In this document: in pieces, positions 1-4,617 of the stretch
How the letters are laid out: each line of letters begins with the position of its first letter
Numbering within the stretch: position 1 is the first letter of the stretch
Notes under the pieces: model-generated
Database searches by the model: none
What the model saw: only the letters and a program-made list of their open reading frames with translations
What the model was told of the DNA's origin: nothing
Program-made: the position numbers and the translations under genes
DNA from: JBHPCZ01 sp042573625
Lineage (GTDB): Bacteria > Desulfobacterota > Desulfobacteria > Desulfobacterales > UBA11574
Assembly (NCBI GenBank): GCA_042573625.1
Contig: JBHPCZ010000167.1
Location: 1 to 6,013 of the forward strand
Reading direction: 5' to 3'
DNA length: 6,013 nt

Positions 1-87
1 ATCATCCATTTCGCTAATTTATAAAGCTTTATGATAAAAACTCCCCGACCCCTCAACTTATTGAAATTCATCTTTTTTAGAAAATTG

Positions 88-696
88 TTAAAATTCTTCA
101 TGAGAAATGCGGGCTAATTCTTTGGCAAAAGCTTTCCCCGCCTCATACGCTTCATCGAGACACTGTGGATGCTTAAAAATTTCTCCCTCAAAGTCAATTC
201 CCCGGTATAGAAGGGACTCCCACAGTTCTGTGTCCAAAACATCAAAGAAATATTGTATGCTCAGCAAGGCGCCATCAAAAAGCTTTTTTCCTTTGGAGGC
301 TGCCACTGAAATGAAAAGCCCTTTTCGTTTTGTTTTCCCTTGGCCAAAGGGAATCTTATCGATCCAGTACTTCTTGACCCAAAAGGACTGACATCGATCC
401 ATAAGAATTTTGGTGTGGGCACTGACGGTATAAAAAAAGATAGGAGAAGCGATGATTAAACCGTGGGAATCCAGAATCCGATCATATACATCCTGAAAAT
501 CATCATTGATGACACACCGCCCTGTTTTCTTGCATCCATAAATCTCGAGACAGGGAGACATCTTTAAATCCCGAAGAACTATTTCTTCGACCTGAGCGCC
601 GTTATCCGATGCACCCTGGACTGCCTGTTTCAAGAGCGCGGCGGTATTTCCCTCACGTCTTGGACTTCCATAAACAGCAAGAATCCGGCTCATCAT
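88..696 (-). CDS. Flavodoxin-fold NAD(P)H-dependent FMN reductase / iron-sulfur-type flavoprotein
   Basis: Predicted cytosolic flavoprotein of the NADPH-dependent FMN reductase superfamily, which carries electrons or reduces quinones and other small acceptors through bound FMN. The N-terminus reads ILAVYGSPRREGNTAALL: beta strand 1 followed by the FMN-phosphate loop. Around residues 48-61 there is a cysteine cluster of form C-x5-C-x5-C ending GRCVINDDF, matching the position where iron-sulfur flavoproteins of anaerobes carry a cysteine motif. SPIFFYTVSAHTKILMDRCQ (about residues 84-103) is the second FMN-contacting segment typical of the family. About 202 residues is a normal length. Two ATG codons are adjacent (696 and 693); GGTGA sits almost against the first, so 693 is equally possible. 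The gene stands alone and faces away from its neighbour. Electron partner and substrate cannot be told from sequence. A bound Fe-S cluster is inference, since the spacing is not the classical compact CxxCxxC form. Confidence 0.9.
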   Translation of the reverse strand: MMSRILAVYGSPRREGNTAALLKQAVQGASDNGAQVEEIVLRDLKMSPCLEIYGCKKTGRCVINDDFQDVYDRILDSHGLIIASPIFFYTVSAHTKILMDRCQSFWVKKYWIDKIPFGQGKTKRKGLFISVAASKGKKLFDGALLSIQYFFDVLDTELWESLLYRGIDFEGEIFKHPQCLDEAYEAGKAFAKELARISHEEF

Positions 697-747
697 TTCA
701 CCGCTTTACAAGAATTGATGTTGTCATCCAGGAACCAGGTAACACAC

Positions 748-775
748 AGTATATGGAAAATGGAAACAGAGTCAA
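748..775 (-). promoter_or_regulatory. Sigma70-type promoter of the flavoprotein gene
   Basis: On the minus strand TTGACT (775-770) and TATACT (753-748) are separated by 16 bp; each differs by one base from the consensus -35 and -10 hexamers. Transcription would start near position 741, giving a ~45-nt leader before the ATG of the flavoprotein gene. This is the best-matched promoter in the window. Strength and regulation are not visible; no clear operator overlaps it. Confidence 0.6.
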
Positions 776-985
776 TCCCAAATATTGGGGCACTTGAAAG
801 AACTTTAGAAAACGATCAGCATATTGTCTATTAAAAGCATGTCCCATGATTCGGGCCTGTCTTTTACATTTAATCTGTGATGGTCTTGTAATTCATTTAA
901 AAATAATTGTACTAAACCGGAGCGAATACTTTCAGAATATATATTCAATATGAGAATCGGGTTGCACGCTTCACTTTTTCAGGCC

Positions 986-1022
986 AAAATGATACAGTAA
1001 TTTCTCATATATCATTTTTTTT
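986..1022 (+). other. AT-rich stem-loop followed by a T-run
   Basis: AAAATGATA (986-994) and TATCATTTT (1010-1018) form a perfect 9-bp stem with a 15-nt loop, and the T-run continues to 1022. It has the shape of a low-GC intrinsic terminator reading rightward, but no rightward gene precedes it, so a terminator role is doubtful. The rest of 697-1057 is AT-rich and shows no convincing gene; a 12-bp perfect palindrome, GAATATATATTC, lies at 935-946. Confidence 0.3.
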
Positions 1023-1057
1023 ATTCGGTTCAGCTTTTTAGCAGCCCTTAACAATCT

Positions 1058-1199
1058 GAGGCCTTTGAAAAATGTTCAATTTTGTTCAAGGCCAAGGAAG
1101 GCGAAAATTTTAACCGCAGACATACATTGAGTATTTCGAGGATTAAAGTTTGAGCCTGACACCGGGATAGGACAAAAGGGGACGTTTTTCAAAGGTCTC
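1058..1199. repeat. Intergenic imperfect palindrome with 18-bp inverted ends (MITE/REP-like)
   Basis: The left end GAGGCCTTTGAAAAATGT (1058-1075) and the reverse complement of the right end (1182-1199) match at 16 of 18 positions. Inside, AAATTTTAACC near 1107 pairs imperfectly with GGATTAAAGTTT near 1140-1151, so the ~142-bp unit could fold into one long interrupted hairpin. It has no usable reading frame and ends 12 bp before the ribosome binding site of the formyltransferase gene. The sequence resembles a dispersed intergenic repeat I associate with sulfate-reducing Desulfobacterales, but copy number cannot be tested here. It could be a non-autonomous mobile element, or a transcribed structure in the 5' leader of the next gene. 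Confidence 0.55.
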
Positions 1200-1221
1200 A
1201 ATTAGAGAGAGGAGGTAAGAT

Positions 1222-2142
1222 ATGCGAATCGTACTGATCGGCCAGGCCGCTTTTGCGGCCAAAGTGTTGGAATCTTTATTGGAAAATAACGAAAACGTCG
1301 TGGCGGTTTACGTTCCCCCGGACAGACCGGGCGGCCGGTCTGACCCCCTCAAAGATGCTGCGGTTTCCAAAGAAATTCCTGTTTTTCAACCAGCGACCTA
1401 CAAAGATGACCCGGTTTTTGCCGAATACAGCGCCCTTAAACCCGATTTGACGGTAATGGCGTTTGTAACAGACATTATCCCGGAGCGTTTTTTTGAAATT
1501 CCCTCCCAGGGAACGATTAATTATCACCCTTCGATTTTACCCCGACACCGAGGTTCCAGCGCCATTAACTGGGCTGTGATCATGGGAGACACACACACCG
1601 GACTCAGCATTTTCTGGCCGGACGGGGGCATCGATACAGGACCGATTCTCCTCCAGAAAGAGATTGACATCAAACCGGAAGATACCACCGGATCGCTTTA
1701 CTTTAATCACCTCTTTCCACTCGGCGTTGATGCCATCATTGAATCTATCGCACTGGTTAAGGAAGGGAAGGCACCCAAAATCGCTCAAAACGAAGCGGAT
1801 GCCACATATGAGCCTCCATGTGATGACAGCGTGGCGAACATCGACTGGAACAAACCGGCTAATGAAGTCTACAATCTGGTTCGTGGTTGTGATCCGCAAC
1901 CCGGCGCCTTTGTGATGCATGAAGGAGAAAAAGTTCGCTTTTACGGACCCAAGCTGGTCGAAGAAGCAGTGGATAAAACGCCGGGAACTATCCTTCAAAT
2001 TGACGACCAGGGAATCCATGCGGCTGTTTCCGGCGGAAAGCTCATCATCACCCGAGTCAAAGCAGGTAAAGGCAAGAAAATAACGGCTGCTGAATTCGCA
2101 ACCGAAAAAGGGCTGAATGTTGGAGATGCTTTTGGGGAGTGA
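1222..2142 (+). CDS. Formyltransferase family protein (methionyl-tRNA formyltransferase-like; 10-formyl-THF dehydrogenase hydrolase-domain type)
   Basis: Uses or hydrolyses 10-formyltetrahydrofolate in the cytosol. GGAGGT at 1211-1216 lies 5 nt before the ATG, which fixes the start. Residues 1-200 are a Rossmann-like formyltransferase domain opening with RIVLIGQAAFAAKVLESLL. The signature NYHPSILPRHRGSSAINW (100-117) holds His102, and SIFWPDGGIDTGPILLQKE (129-147) holds Asp138; the pair sits 36 residues apart, like the catalytic His106/Asp142 of eukaryotic 10-formyl-THF dehydrogenase. A C-terminal Fmt-C-like domain follows from about residue 208. The wording IGQ, LPRHRGSSAINW and SIFW..GxDTG is closer to the dehydrogenase hydrolase domain than to classical Fmt (LPRWRGAAPIQ). 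There is no aldehyde dehydrogenase domain: the protein is free-standing at 306 residues. It is not next to def or other translation genes, so initiator tRNA formylation is not supported by context. The family is certain, the substrate is not. Confidence 0.9.
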   Translation: MRIVLIGQAAFAAKVLESLLENNENVVAVYVPPDRPGGRSDPLKDAAVSKEIPVFQPATYKDDPVFAEYSALKPDLTVMAFVTDIIPERFFEIPSQGTINYHPSILPRHRGSSAINWAVIMGDTHTGLSIFWPDGGIDTGPILLQKEIDIKPEDTTGSLYFNHLFPLGVDAIIESIALVKEGKAPKIAQNEADATYEPPCDDSVANIDWNKPANEVYNLVRGCDPQPGAFVMHEGEKVRFYGPKLVEEAVDKTPGTILQIDDQGIHAAVSGGKLIITRVKAGKGKKITAAEFATEKGLNVGDAFGE

Positions 2143-2150
2143 AAAAGGTG

Positions 2151-2192
2151 TTGACAAACCGAAACTGGTTCCTGTAAATATTTATTTATAAT
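2151..2192 (+). promoter_or_regulatory. Candidate promoter region of the aromatic leader transcript
   Basis: A perfect TTGACA lies at 2151-2156, just 8 bp after the formyltransferase stop, and a perfect TATAAT lies at 2187-2192. They are 30 bp apart, so they cannot be one canonical promoter. Either TTGACA pairs with a weak TAAATA at 2175-2180 (18-bp spacer), or TATAAT works with a poor -35. Both would place the transcript start 36-50 nt ahead of the leader peptide at 2235. AACC and GGTT (2157-2170) form a short dyad between the elements that might be an operator, but this is weak. Confidence 0.4.
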
Positions 2193-2234
2193 ACAAAATC
2201 GGTTGAAAGAATAAAAATACGGATGGAAGGTTCG

Positions 2235-2300
2235 ATGAAACAAATACGCTTTTGGTATTGGTGGTGGTGCACTGGAAAGGAGGGGCGTCCAACCGGTTGA
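2235..2300 (+). CDS. Aromatic amino acid leader peptide (attenuator peptide)
   Basis: A 21-codon reading frame starting MKQIRFWYWWWCTGKEG and ending at TGA 2298-2300. GGAAGG (2225-2230) sits 4 nt before the ATG. Codons 6-11 (2250-2267) are Phe-Trp-Tyr-Trp-Trp-Trp, an aromatic run that is very unlikely by chance and that covers all three end products of the shikimate pathway. As in trp and phe leaders of other bacteria, the peptide itself has no function: ribosome stalling on these codons when charged tRNA is scarce sets the folding of the RNA downstream. The terminator begins 34 nt after the stop. The likely controlled gene is aroF at 3010, the next functional gene on this strand. Four Trp codons suggest Trp supply is the main signal, with Phe and Tyr contributing. 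It is not a fragment of a longer gene, as it has its own ribosome binding site and stop. Confidence 0.85.
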   Translation: MKQIRFWYWWWCTGKEGRPTG

Positions 2301-2371
2301 TATTACTATAAGCCAATAGCTTAAGAAATTTTTCAGAACCGCGGGCCGCCTCAAAGCCCGCGGTTCTTTTT
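2250..2371 (+). promoter_or_regulatory. Transcription attenuator (ribosome-mediated, aromatic amino acids)
   Basis: The region runs from the aromatic codons to the intrinsic terminator. A plausible antiterminator pairs CGGTTGA (2294-2300, overlapping the leader stop) with TCA and ACCG (2333-2341, with a 2-nt bulge), which would occupy the 5' arm of the terminator. The competing upstream pairing could be TTGG in the Trp-codon stretch (2251-2254 or 2258-2261) with CCAA (2289-2292). A small hairpin TAAGC-CAATA-GCTTA (2309-2323) lies between. A ribosome stalled on Trp codons would free the 2294-2300 segment and allow read-through; a ribosome reaching the TGA would cover it and allow termination. 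The pairings are read by eye, not computed. Confidence 0.7.
2335..2371 (+). terminator. Intrinsic terminator of the attenuator
   Basis: AGAACCGCGGGC (2335-2346) and GCCCGCGGTTCT (2356-2367) form a perfect, GC-rich 12-bp stem with a 9-nt loop, directly followed by T's to 2371. It is the strongest terminator in the window. Its place 34 nt after a leader peptide stop, rather than after a full gene, marks it as the attenuator terminator, although it would also stop read-through from the formyltransferase gene. Confidence 0.9.
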
Positions 2372-2488
2372 ATTTGAAAGGGACTGCGGGAAAGCAACCT
2401 GCATCCCTTTTTTTGTTCCTTTTAAACCGGTTATGGCGGTTTCCATAAATATGTTCCTATTGATTCGATTTTGTTCATATTTAAGGGT
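2372..2488 (+). other. Spacer between attenuator and IVP-type element
   Basis: No gene is seen. One small dyad, AAACCG (2424-2429) with CGGTTT (2437-2442) around a 7-nt loop, could form a hairpin but lacks a T-run. If the element at about 2489-2975 is a late insertion, this stretch plus 2976-3009 was the original ~150-nt leader between terminator and aroF. Confidence 0.4.
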
Positions 2489-2583
2489 CATCTCCAAAAG
2501 AGTTGATGCTTTTGAAAGGATTCAAGGGGTCAAGGGTCCAAGGGTTCGAGTGAAATACTTAAGAATTACAGAGATCTGAAAGT
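2489..2583 (+). repeat. 95-bp inverted repeat, copy 1 (leader and first codons of the IVP-type gene)
   Basis: Aligns without gaps to the minus strand of 4603-4509, with 82 of 95 positions identical by hand count (74 of 85 in the 2499-2583 core). It contains four 8-bp tandem units at 2519-2550 (GATTCAAG, GGGTCAAG, GGTCCAAG, GGTTCGAG) and then the sequence coding for NYRDLKV at the start of the four-helix-bundle gene. The homology stops where the two following genes diverge. Confidence 0.85.
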
Positions 2584-2975
2584 TGGCAAAAGTCGTACAG
2601 GCTCTGTTTGGATCTTTATAGAATAACAAAAACATCCCAAAAGAAGAAAGATACGGTCTGACATCTCAGACCAGAAGGGCCGTTGTGTCGATTCCTTCAA
2701 ATGTCGCAGAAGGATATGGCAGGCAGACAACTGCAGAATACTTGAGGTCATTATATATTGCCTATGGTTCTATTCGCGAATTGGAGACCCCGCCCCTGCT
2801 TTCAGGTGATTTGAATTATGTAAATAAAGAAAATTTAAATGCTCTCAAGGATGATACAAGGGGAGTTGAAAGGATGCATAAAGCGCTGATAAAATCGTTG
2901 AAGAACAAACGCTTGAACCCTCTTCTCCAACTAAATTGGAGAAGAACCAAAATTCTTATGTGTGTCCATTCATAA
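2555..2975 (+). pseudogene. Four-helix-bundle protein (23S rRNA intervening-sequence / S23 type), broken
   Basis: Decayed member of the IVP/S23 four-helix-bundle family, small proteins first found in 23S rRNA intervening sequences and now known as solo genes of unknown function. Three frames join into a normal-looking protein: NYRDLKV (2564-2583), then WQKSYRLCLDLYRITKT (2584-2634), then PKEERYGLTSQTRRAV and SIPSNVAEGYGRQTTAEYLR onward to NKRLNP at 2921. One T is missing near 2583 (GTTTGG expected) and one near 2635 (TTCCCA expected). The two expected start codons read ATA (2555-2557) and AAG (2561-2563), where the inverted repeat copy at 4509-4603 has ATG in both places. The frame runs past the usual LNP end to TAA at 2973-2975. 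ETPPLLSGDL replaces the usual ETQ-type wording, another sign of drift. The longest intact piece (2685-2975) lacks helix 1. It lies between the attenuator and aroF on the same strand, so it would be co-transcribed. Confidence 0.85.
2921..2945. other. Perfect 10-bp hairpin at the end of the IVP-type element
   Basis: TCTTCTCCAA (2921-2930) and TTGGAGAAGA (2936-2945) pair perfectly around the loop CTAAA. It starts exactly where the four-helix-bundle protein normally ends (LNP, codon 2919-2921). No T-run follows on either strand, so it is not a convincing terminator. It may be the 3' end of the element or an RNA structure in the aroF leader. Confidence 0.55.
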
Positions 2976-3009
2976 AATAACATTGGGCACGAATTATGGA
3001 GGTGAAGAC

Positions 3010-4044
3010 ATGCTCGTAGTAATGGATCACAAAGCAACACCCGAAGAGATAGATGCCGTTGTAGCTGTCATTGAAAAAAAAGGGTGCACGGCTCGCCCCA
3101 TTCCCGGTGGCGAAAGGGTCTCCATTGGCATTTTGAACAATGAAGGCCCGGTGGATGCCAGCCTTTTTCTGGGAATGCCGGGGGTCAAGGACGCGATACC
3201 GGTCACCCGTCCCTATAAGCAGGTGAGCCGGGAGTTTAAATCTGAAGACACAGTGATCGAGATCGGTGATGTAAAAATCGGTAATGGGCATTTTGTAATC
3301 ATAGCCGGTCCGTGTGCGATAGAAAGCGAAACCCAGGCCATGACCATCGCCGAACATGTTCATAAGGCCGGGGCCCAACTCTTCAGAGGCGGAGCCTTTA
3401 AACCCAGAACTTCACCGTATTCATTTCAGGGACTGGGTGAAGAGGGATTGAAGATTCTTGCAAAGGTCCGTGACGCCACAGGAATGCCGGTCGTTACCGA
3501 AGTGATGGACTATAAAAGCTTCGACCTGGTAGAAGAATACACCGATATCCTTCAGATTGGAACTCGAAACATGCAAAATTTCAGTCTGCTGCGGCGCGCC
3601 GGTCGTGCCCAAAAGCCCGTTCTTCTAAAACGGGGTCTGGCAGCCACCATTGAGGAATGGCTGATGGCAGCGGAATACATTCTGGAAGGAGGAAATTCCG
3701 ATGTCATTTTATGCGAAAGGGGTGTACGCACGTTTGTTCATCACAGCCGGAACACACTGGATCTTTCAGCCGTACCGGTCGTCCGAAAAGAAAGCCATCT
3801 GCCCATTATCATCGACCCCAGCCATGCTGCCGGCCGCCGGGATCAGGTGATTCCGCTGAGCCGGGCATCGGTGGCCGTGGACTCACACGGACTGATGGTA
3901 GAAGTTCATCATGCGCCCGAAGAAGCACTGAGTGATGGGGGCCAGTCTCTGTATCCGCATCAATTTGAGAGTTTATGTCGGCAGGTTCAATCTATTTTTG
4001 AAATTTTACACAATGGGAGCATATCGGCAATAAACGAAAAATAA
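3010..4044 (+). CDS. aroF: 3-deoxy-7-phosphoheptulonate (DAHP) synthase, type I-beta with N-terminal regulatory domain
   Basis: Condenses phosphoenolpyruvate and erythrose 4-phosphate to DAHP, the first step of the shikimate pathway to Phe, Tyr, Trp and chorismate-derived compounds. GGAGGT (2998-3003) lies 6 nt before ATG 3010; an in-frame GTG at 2962 has no such site. The 344 residues comprise a ferredoxin-like regulatory domain (about 1-70, starting MLVVMDHKATPEEIDAVV) and a TIM barrel. Using this start, the metal ligands fall at Cys102 (AGPC), His272 (DPSHAAG), Glu298 and Asp309 (VEVHHAPEEALSDG), the same numbers as in Thermotoga maritima DAHP synthase, which supports the start. The PEP/E4P site FRGGAFKPRTSPYSFQG (125-141), KRG (207-209) and ERG (236-238) are intact. 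The N-terminal domain is where the Thermotoga enzyme binds Tyr for feedback inhibition. Expression is probably set by the attenuator at 2250-2371, now ~640 nt upstream. No other pathway gene is adjacent. Confidence 0.96.
   Translation: MLVVMDHKATPEEIDAVVAVIEKKGCTARPIPGGERVSIGILNNEGPVDASLFLGMPGVKDAIPVTRPYKQVSREFKSEDTVIEIGDVKIGNGHFVIIAGPCAIESETQAMTIAEHVHKAGAQLFRGGAFKPRTSPYSFQGLGEEGLKILAKVRDATGMPVVTEVMDYKSFDLVEEYTDILQIGTRNMQNFSLLRRAGRAQKPVLLKRGLAATIEEWLMAAEYILEGGNSDVILCERGVRTFVHHSRNTLDLSAVPVVRKESHLPIIIDPSHAAGRRDQVIPLSRASVAVDSHGLMVEVHHAPEEALSDGGQSLYPHQFESLCRQVQSIFEILHNGSISAINEK
3039..3081 (+). repeat. 43-bp exact direct repeat, internal aroF copy
   Basis: Codons 11-24 of aroF (PEEIDAVVAVIEKK) plus one preceding base. 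This stretch is identical to the last 43 bases of the window (5971-6013). This copy is in its natural place, inside the regulatory domain of an intact gene. Confidence 0.95.
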
Positions 4045-4135
4045 TCAAAATTGAAATTCCGTGTTCGATATTGGACATTCAGCAACTGTAGAGTAGCGAT
4101 CGTTTCCAAGGTTGAGGGCTTCTTGATACCTCCGG

Positions 4136-4537
4136 CTATGCGGGAGGGGATTCATTCTCAAGCCTCTCCCCGCATTCTTTGCAGCGTCCGTCAGGGCCGA
4201 TGACTCCGATACAGCTCTCATCACTGCATAGTGTACGACTATCCCAGTCTAAATCCGACGCTGAATCAATGTCCTCATCGTCTTCGGCTTCTAACTCACC
4301 CTCATCTTCATCCGCATTTTCATCATCGACACCGGTTTTATGGGCTTCTTTCTGTGCTTCGCCCTCACCGGCGCTTCCGCATTCTTTGCAGCGTCCGTCA
4401 TGGCCGATCACCCCGATACAGCTCTCATCACTGCATAGTGTACGACTATCCCAGTCTAAATCCTCTTGTAATTCGCCTTTTTCTTCTTCCATACCAACCT
4501 TTTTCTTTACTTTCAGAACCCTGTAATTCATAAGCAT
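4136..4537 (-). CDS. Small acidic protein with two CxxxxC-x9-CxxC putative zinc modules
   Basis: No function recognised. The 133-residue frame contains two copies of a ~29-residue module, DLDWDSRTLCSDESCIGVIG then xDGRCKECG, with cysteine spacing C-x4-C-x9-C-x2-C, as expected of a zinc ribbon or knuckle. The modules are joined by a highly acidic ~40-residue linker rich in Asp and Glu (GVDDENADEDEGELEAEDDE). There is no signal peptide or membrane segment. Single-module proteins with similar wording occur, as I recall, in sulfate-reducing Desulfobacterota. The start is uncertain: ATG 4537, ATG 4531, or ATG 4492 (MEEEKGELQ), which has AAGG 5 nt upstream. The first ~10 residues (MLMNYRVLKV) match the N-terminus of four-helix-bundle proteins because this DNA is copy 2 of the 95-bp repeat; the true protein may begin at 4492. 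The 80-bp gap from the upstream hydrolase is mostly this repeat, so co-transcription is possible. Confidence 0.75.
   Translation of the reverse strand: MLMNYRVLKVKKKVGMEEEKGELQEDLDWDSRTLCSDESCIGVIGHDGRCKECGSAGEGEAQKEAHKTGVDDENADEDEGELEAEDDEDIDSASDLDWDSRTLCSDESCIGVIGPDGRCKECGERLENESPPA
4171..4256 (-). repeat. 86-bp direct repeat, copy A (second zinc module)
   Basis: Encodes the C-terminal zinc module. It matches 4378-4463 at 83 of 86 positions. Of the three differences, two are synonymous and one changes His to Pro (GHDG in the first module, GPDG here). The unit repeats every 207 bp, which is a whole number of codons. Confidence 0.92.
4378..4463 (-). repeat. 86-bp direct repeat, copy B (first zinc module)
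   Basis: Encodes the N-terminal zinc module and is the near-identical partner of 4171-4256. Near identity at the DNA level, silent positions included, points to a recent internal duplication or to gene conversion between the copies. Confidence 0.92.
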
Positions 4538-4603
4538 TTCTCTCGAATCCTGGGATCCTTGACCCCTTGGACCCTTTCAAAATCATCAACTCTTATGGAT
4601 ATG
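4509..4603 (-). repeat. 95-bp inverted repeat, copy 2 (upstream region of the zinc-module gene)
   Basis: Inverted partner of 2489-2583. It carries the same four 8-bp units (4542-4573 on the minus strand: GGTCCAAG, GGGTCAAG, GATCCCAG, GATTCGAG) followed by ATG-CTT-ATG-AAT-TAC. Both ATG codons are intact here. The copy begins 14 bp after the hydrolase stop and ends inside the zinc-module reading frame at its tenth codon. Confidence 0.85.
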
Positions 4604-4617
4604 ATCTATTAGCAAAG

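Noticed and set aside
986..1022. Stem-loop plus T-run as a functional terminator
   Set aside because: It reads rightward but the only gene to its left is on the minus strand; the stem is nearly all A-T.
1537..2157. 206-residue open frame on the minus strand opposite the formyltransferase gene
   Set aside because: No family motif and no ribosome binding site; the opposite strand carries a complete enzyme with catalytic residues.
2151..2192. TTGACA and TATAAT as one perfect promoter
   Set aside because: The spacer is 30 bp, far from the 16-18 bp needed, so only a region-level candidate is listed.
2519..2550. 8-bp tandem units as a CRISPR-like array
   Set aside because: Units are contiguous with no spacers and are far too short.
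2962..3009. GTG start at 2962 extending aroF by 16 codons
   Set aside because: The extension overlaps the tail of the broken upstream gene and lacks a ribosome binding site; the ATG at 3010 has GGAGGT and restores Thermotoga residue numbering exactly.
2956..3378. 140-residue minus-strand frame over the start of aroF
   Set aside because: Overlaps conserved DAHP synthase coding sequence and shows no recognisable protein features.
4179..4526. Serine-rich plus-strand frame opposite the zinc-module gene
   Set aside because: The low-complexity Ser content is the reverse reading of Asp/Glu codons. The cysteine modules on the minus strand are clearly the coding signal.
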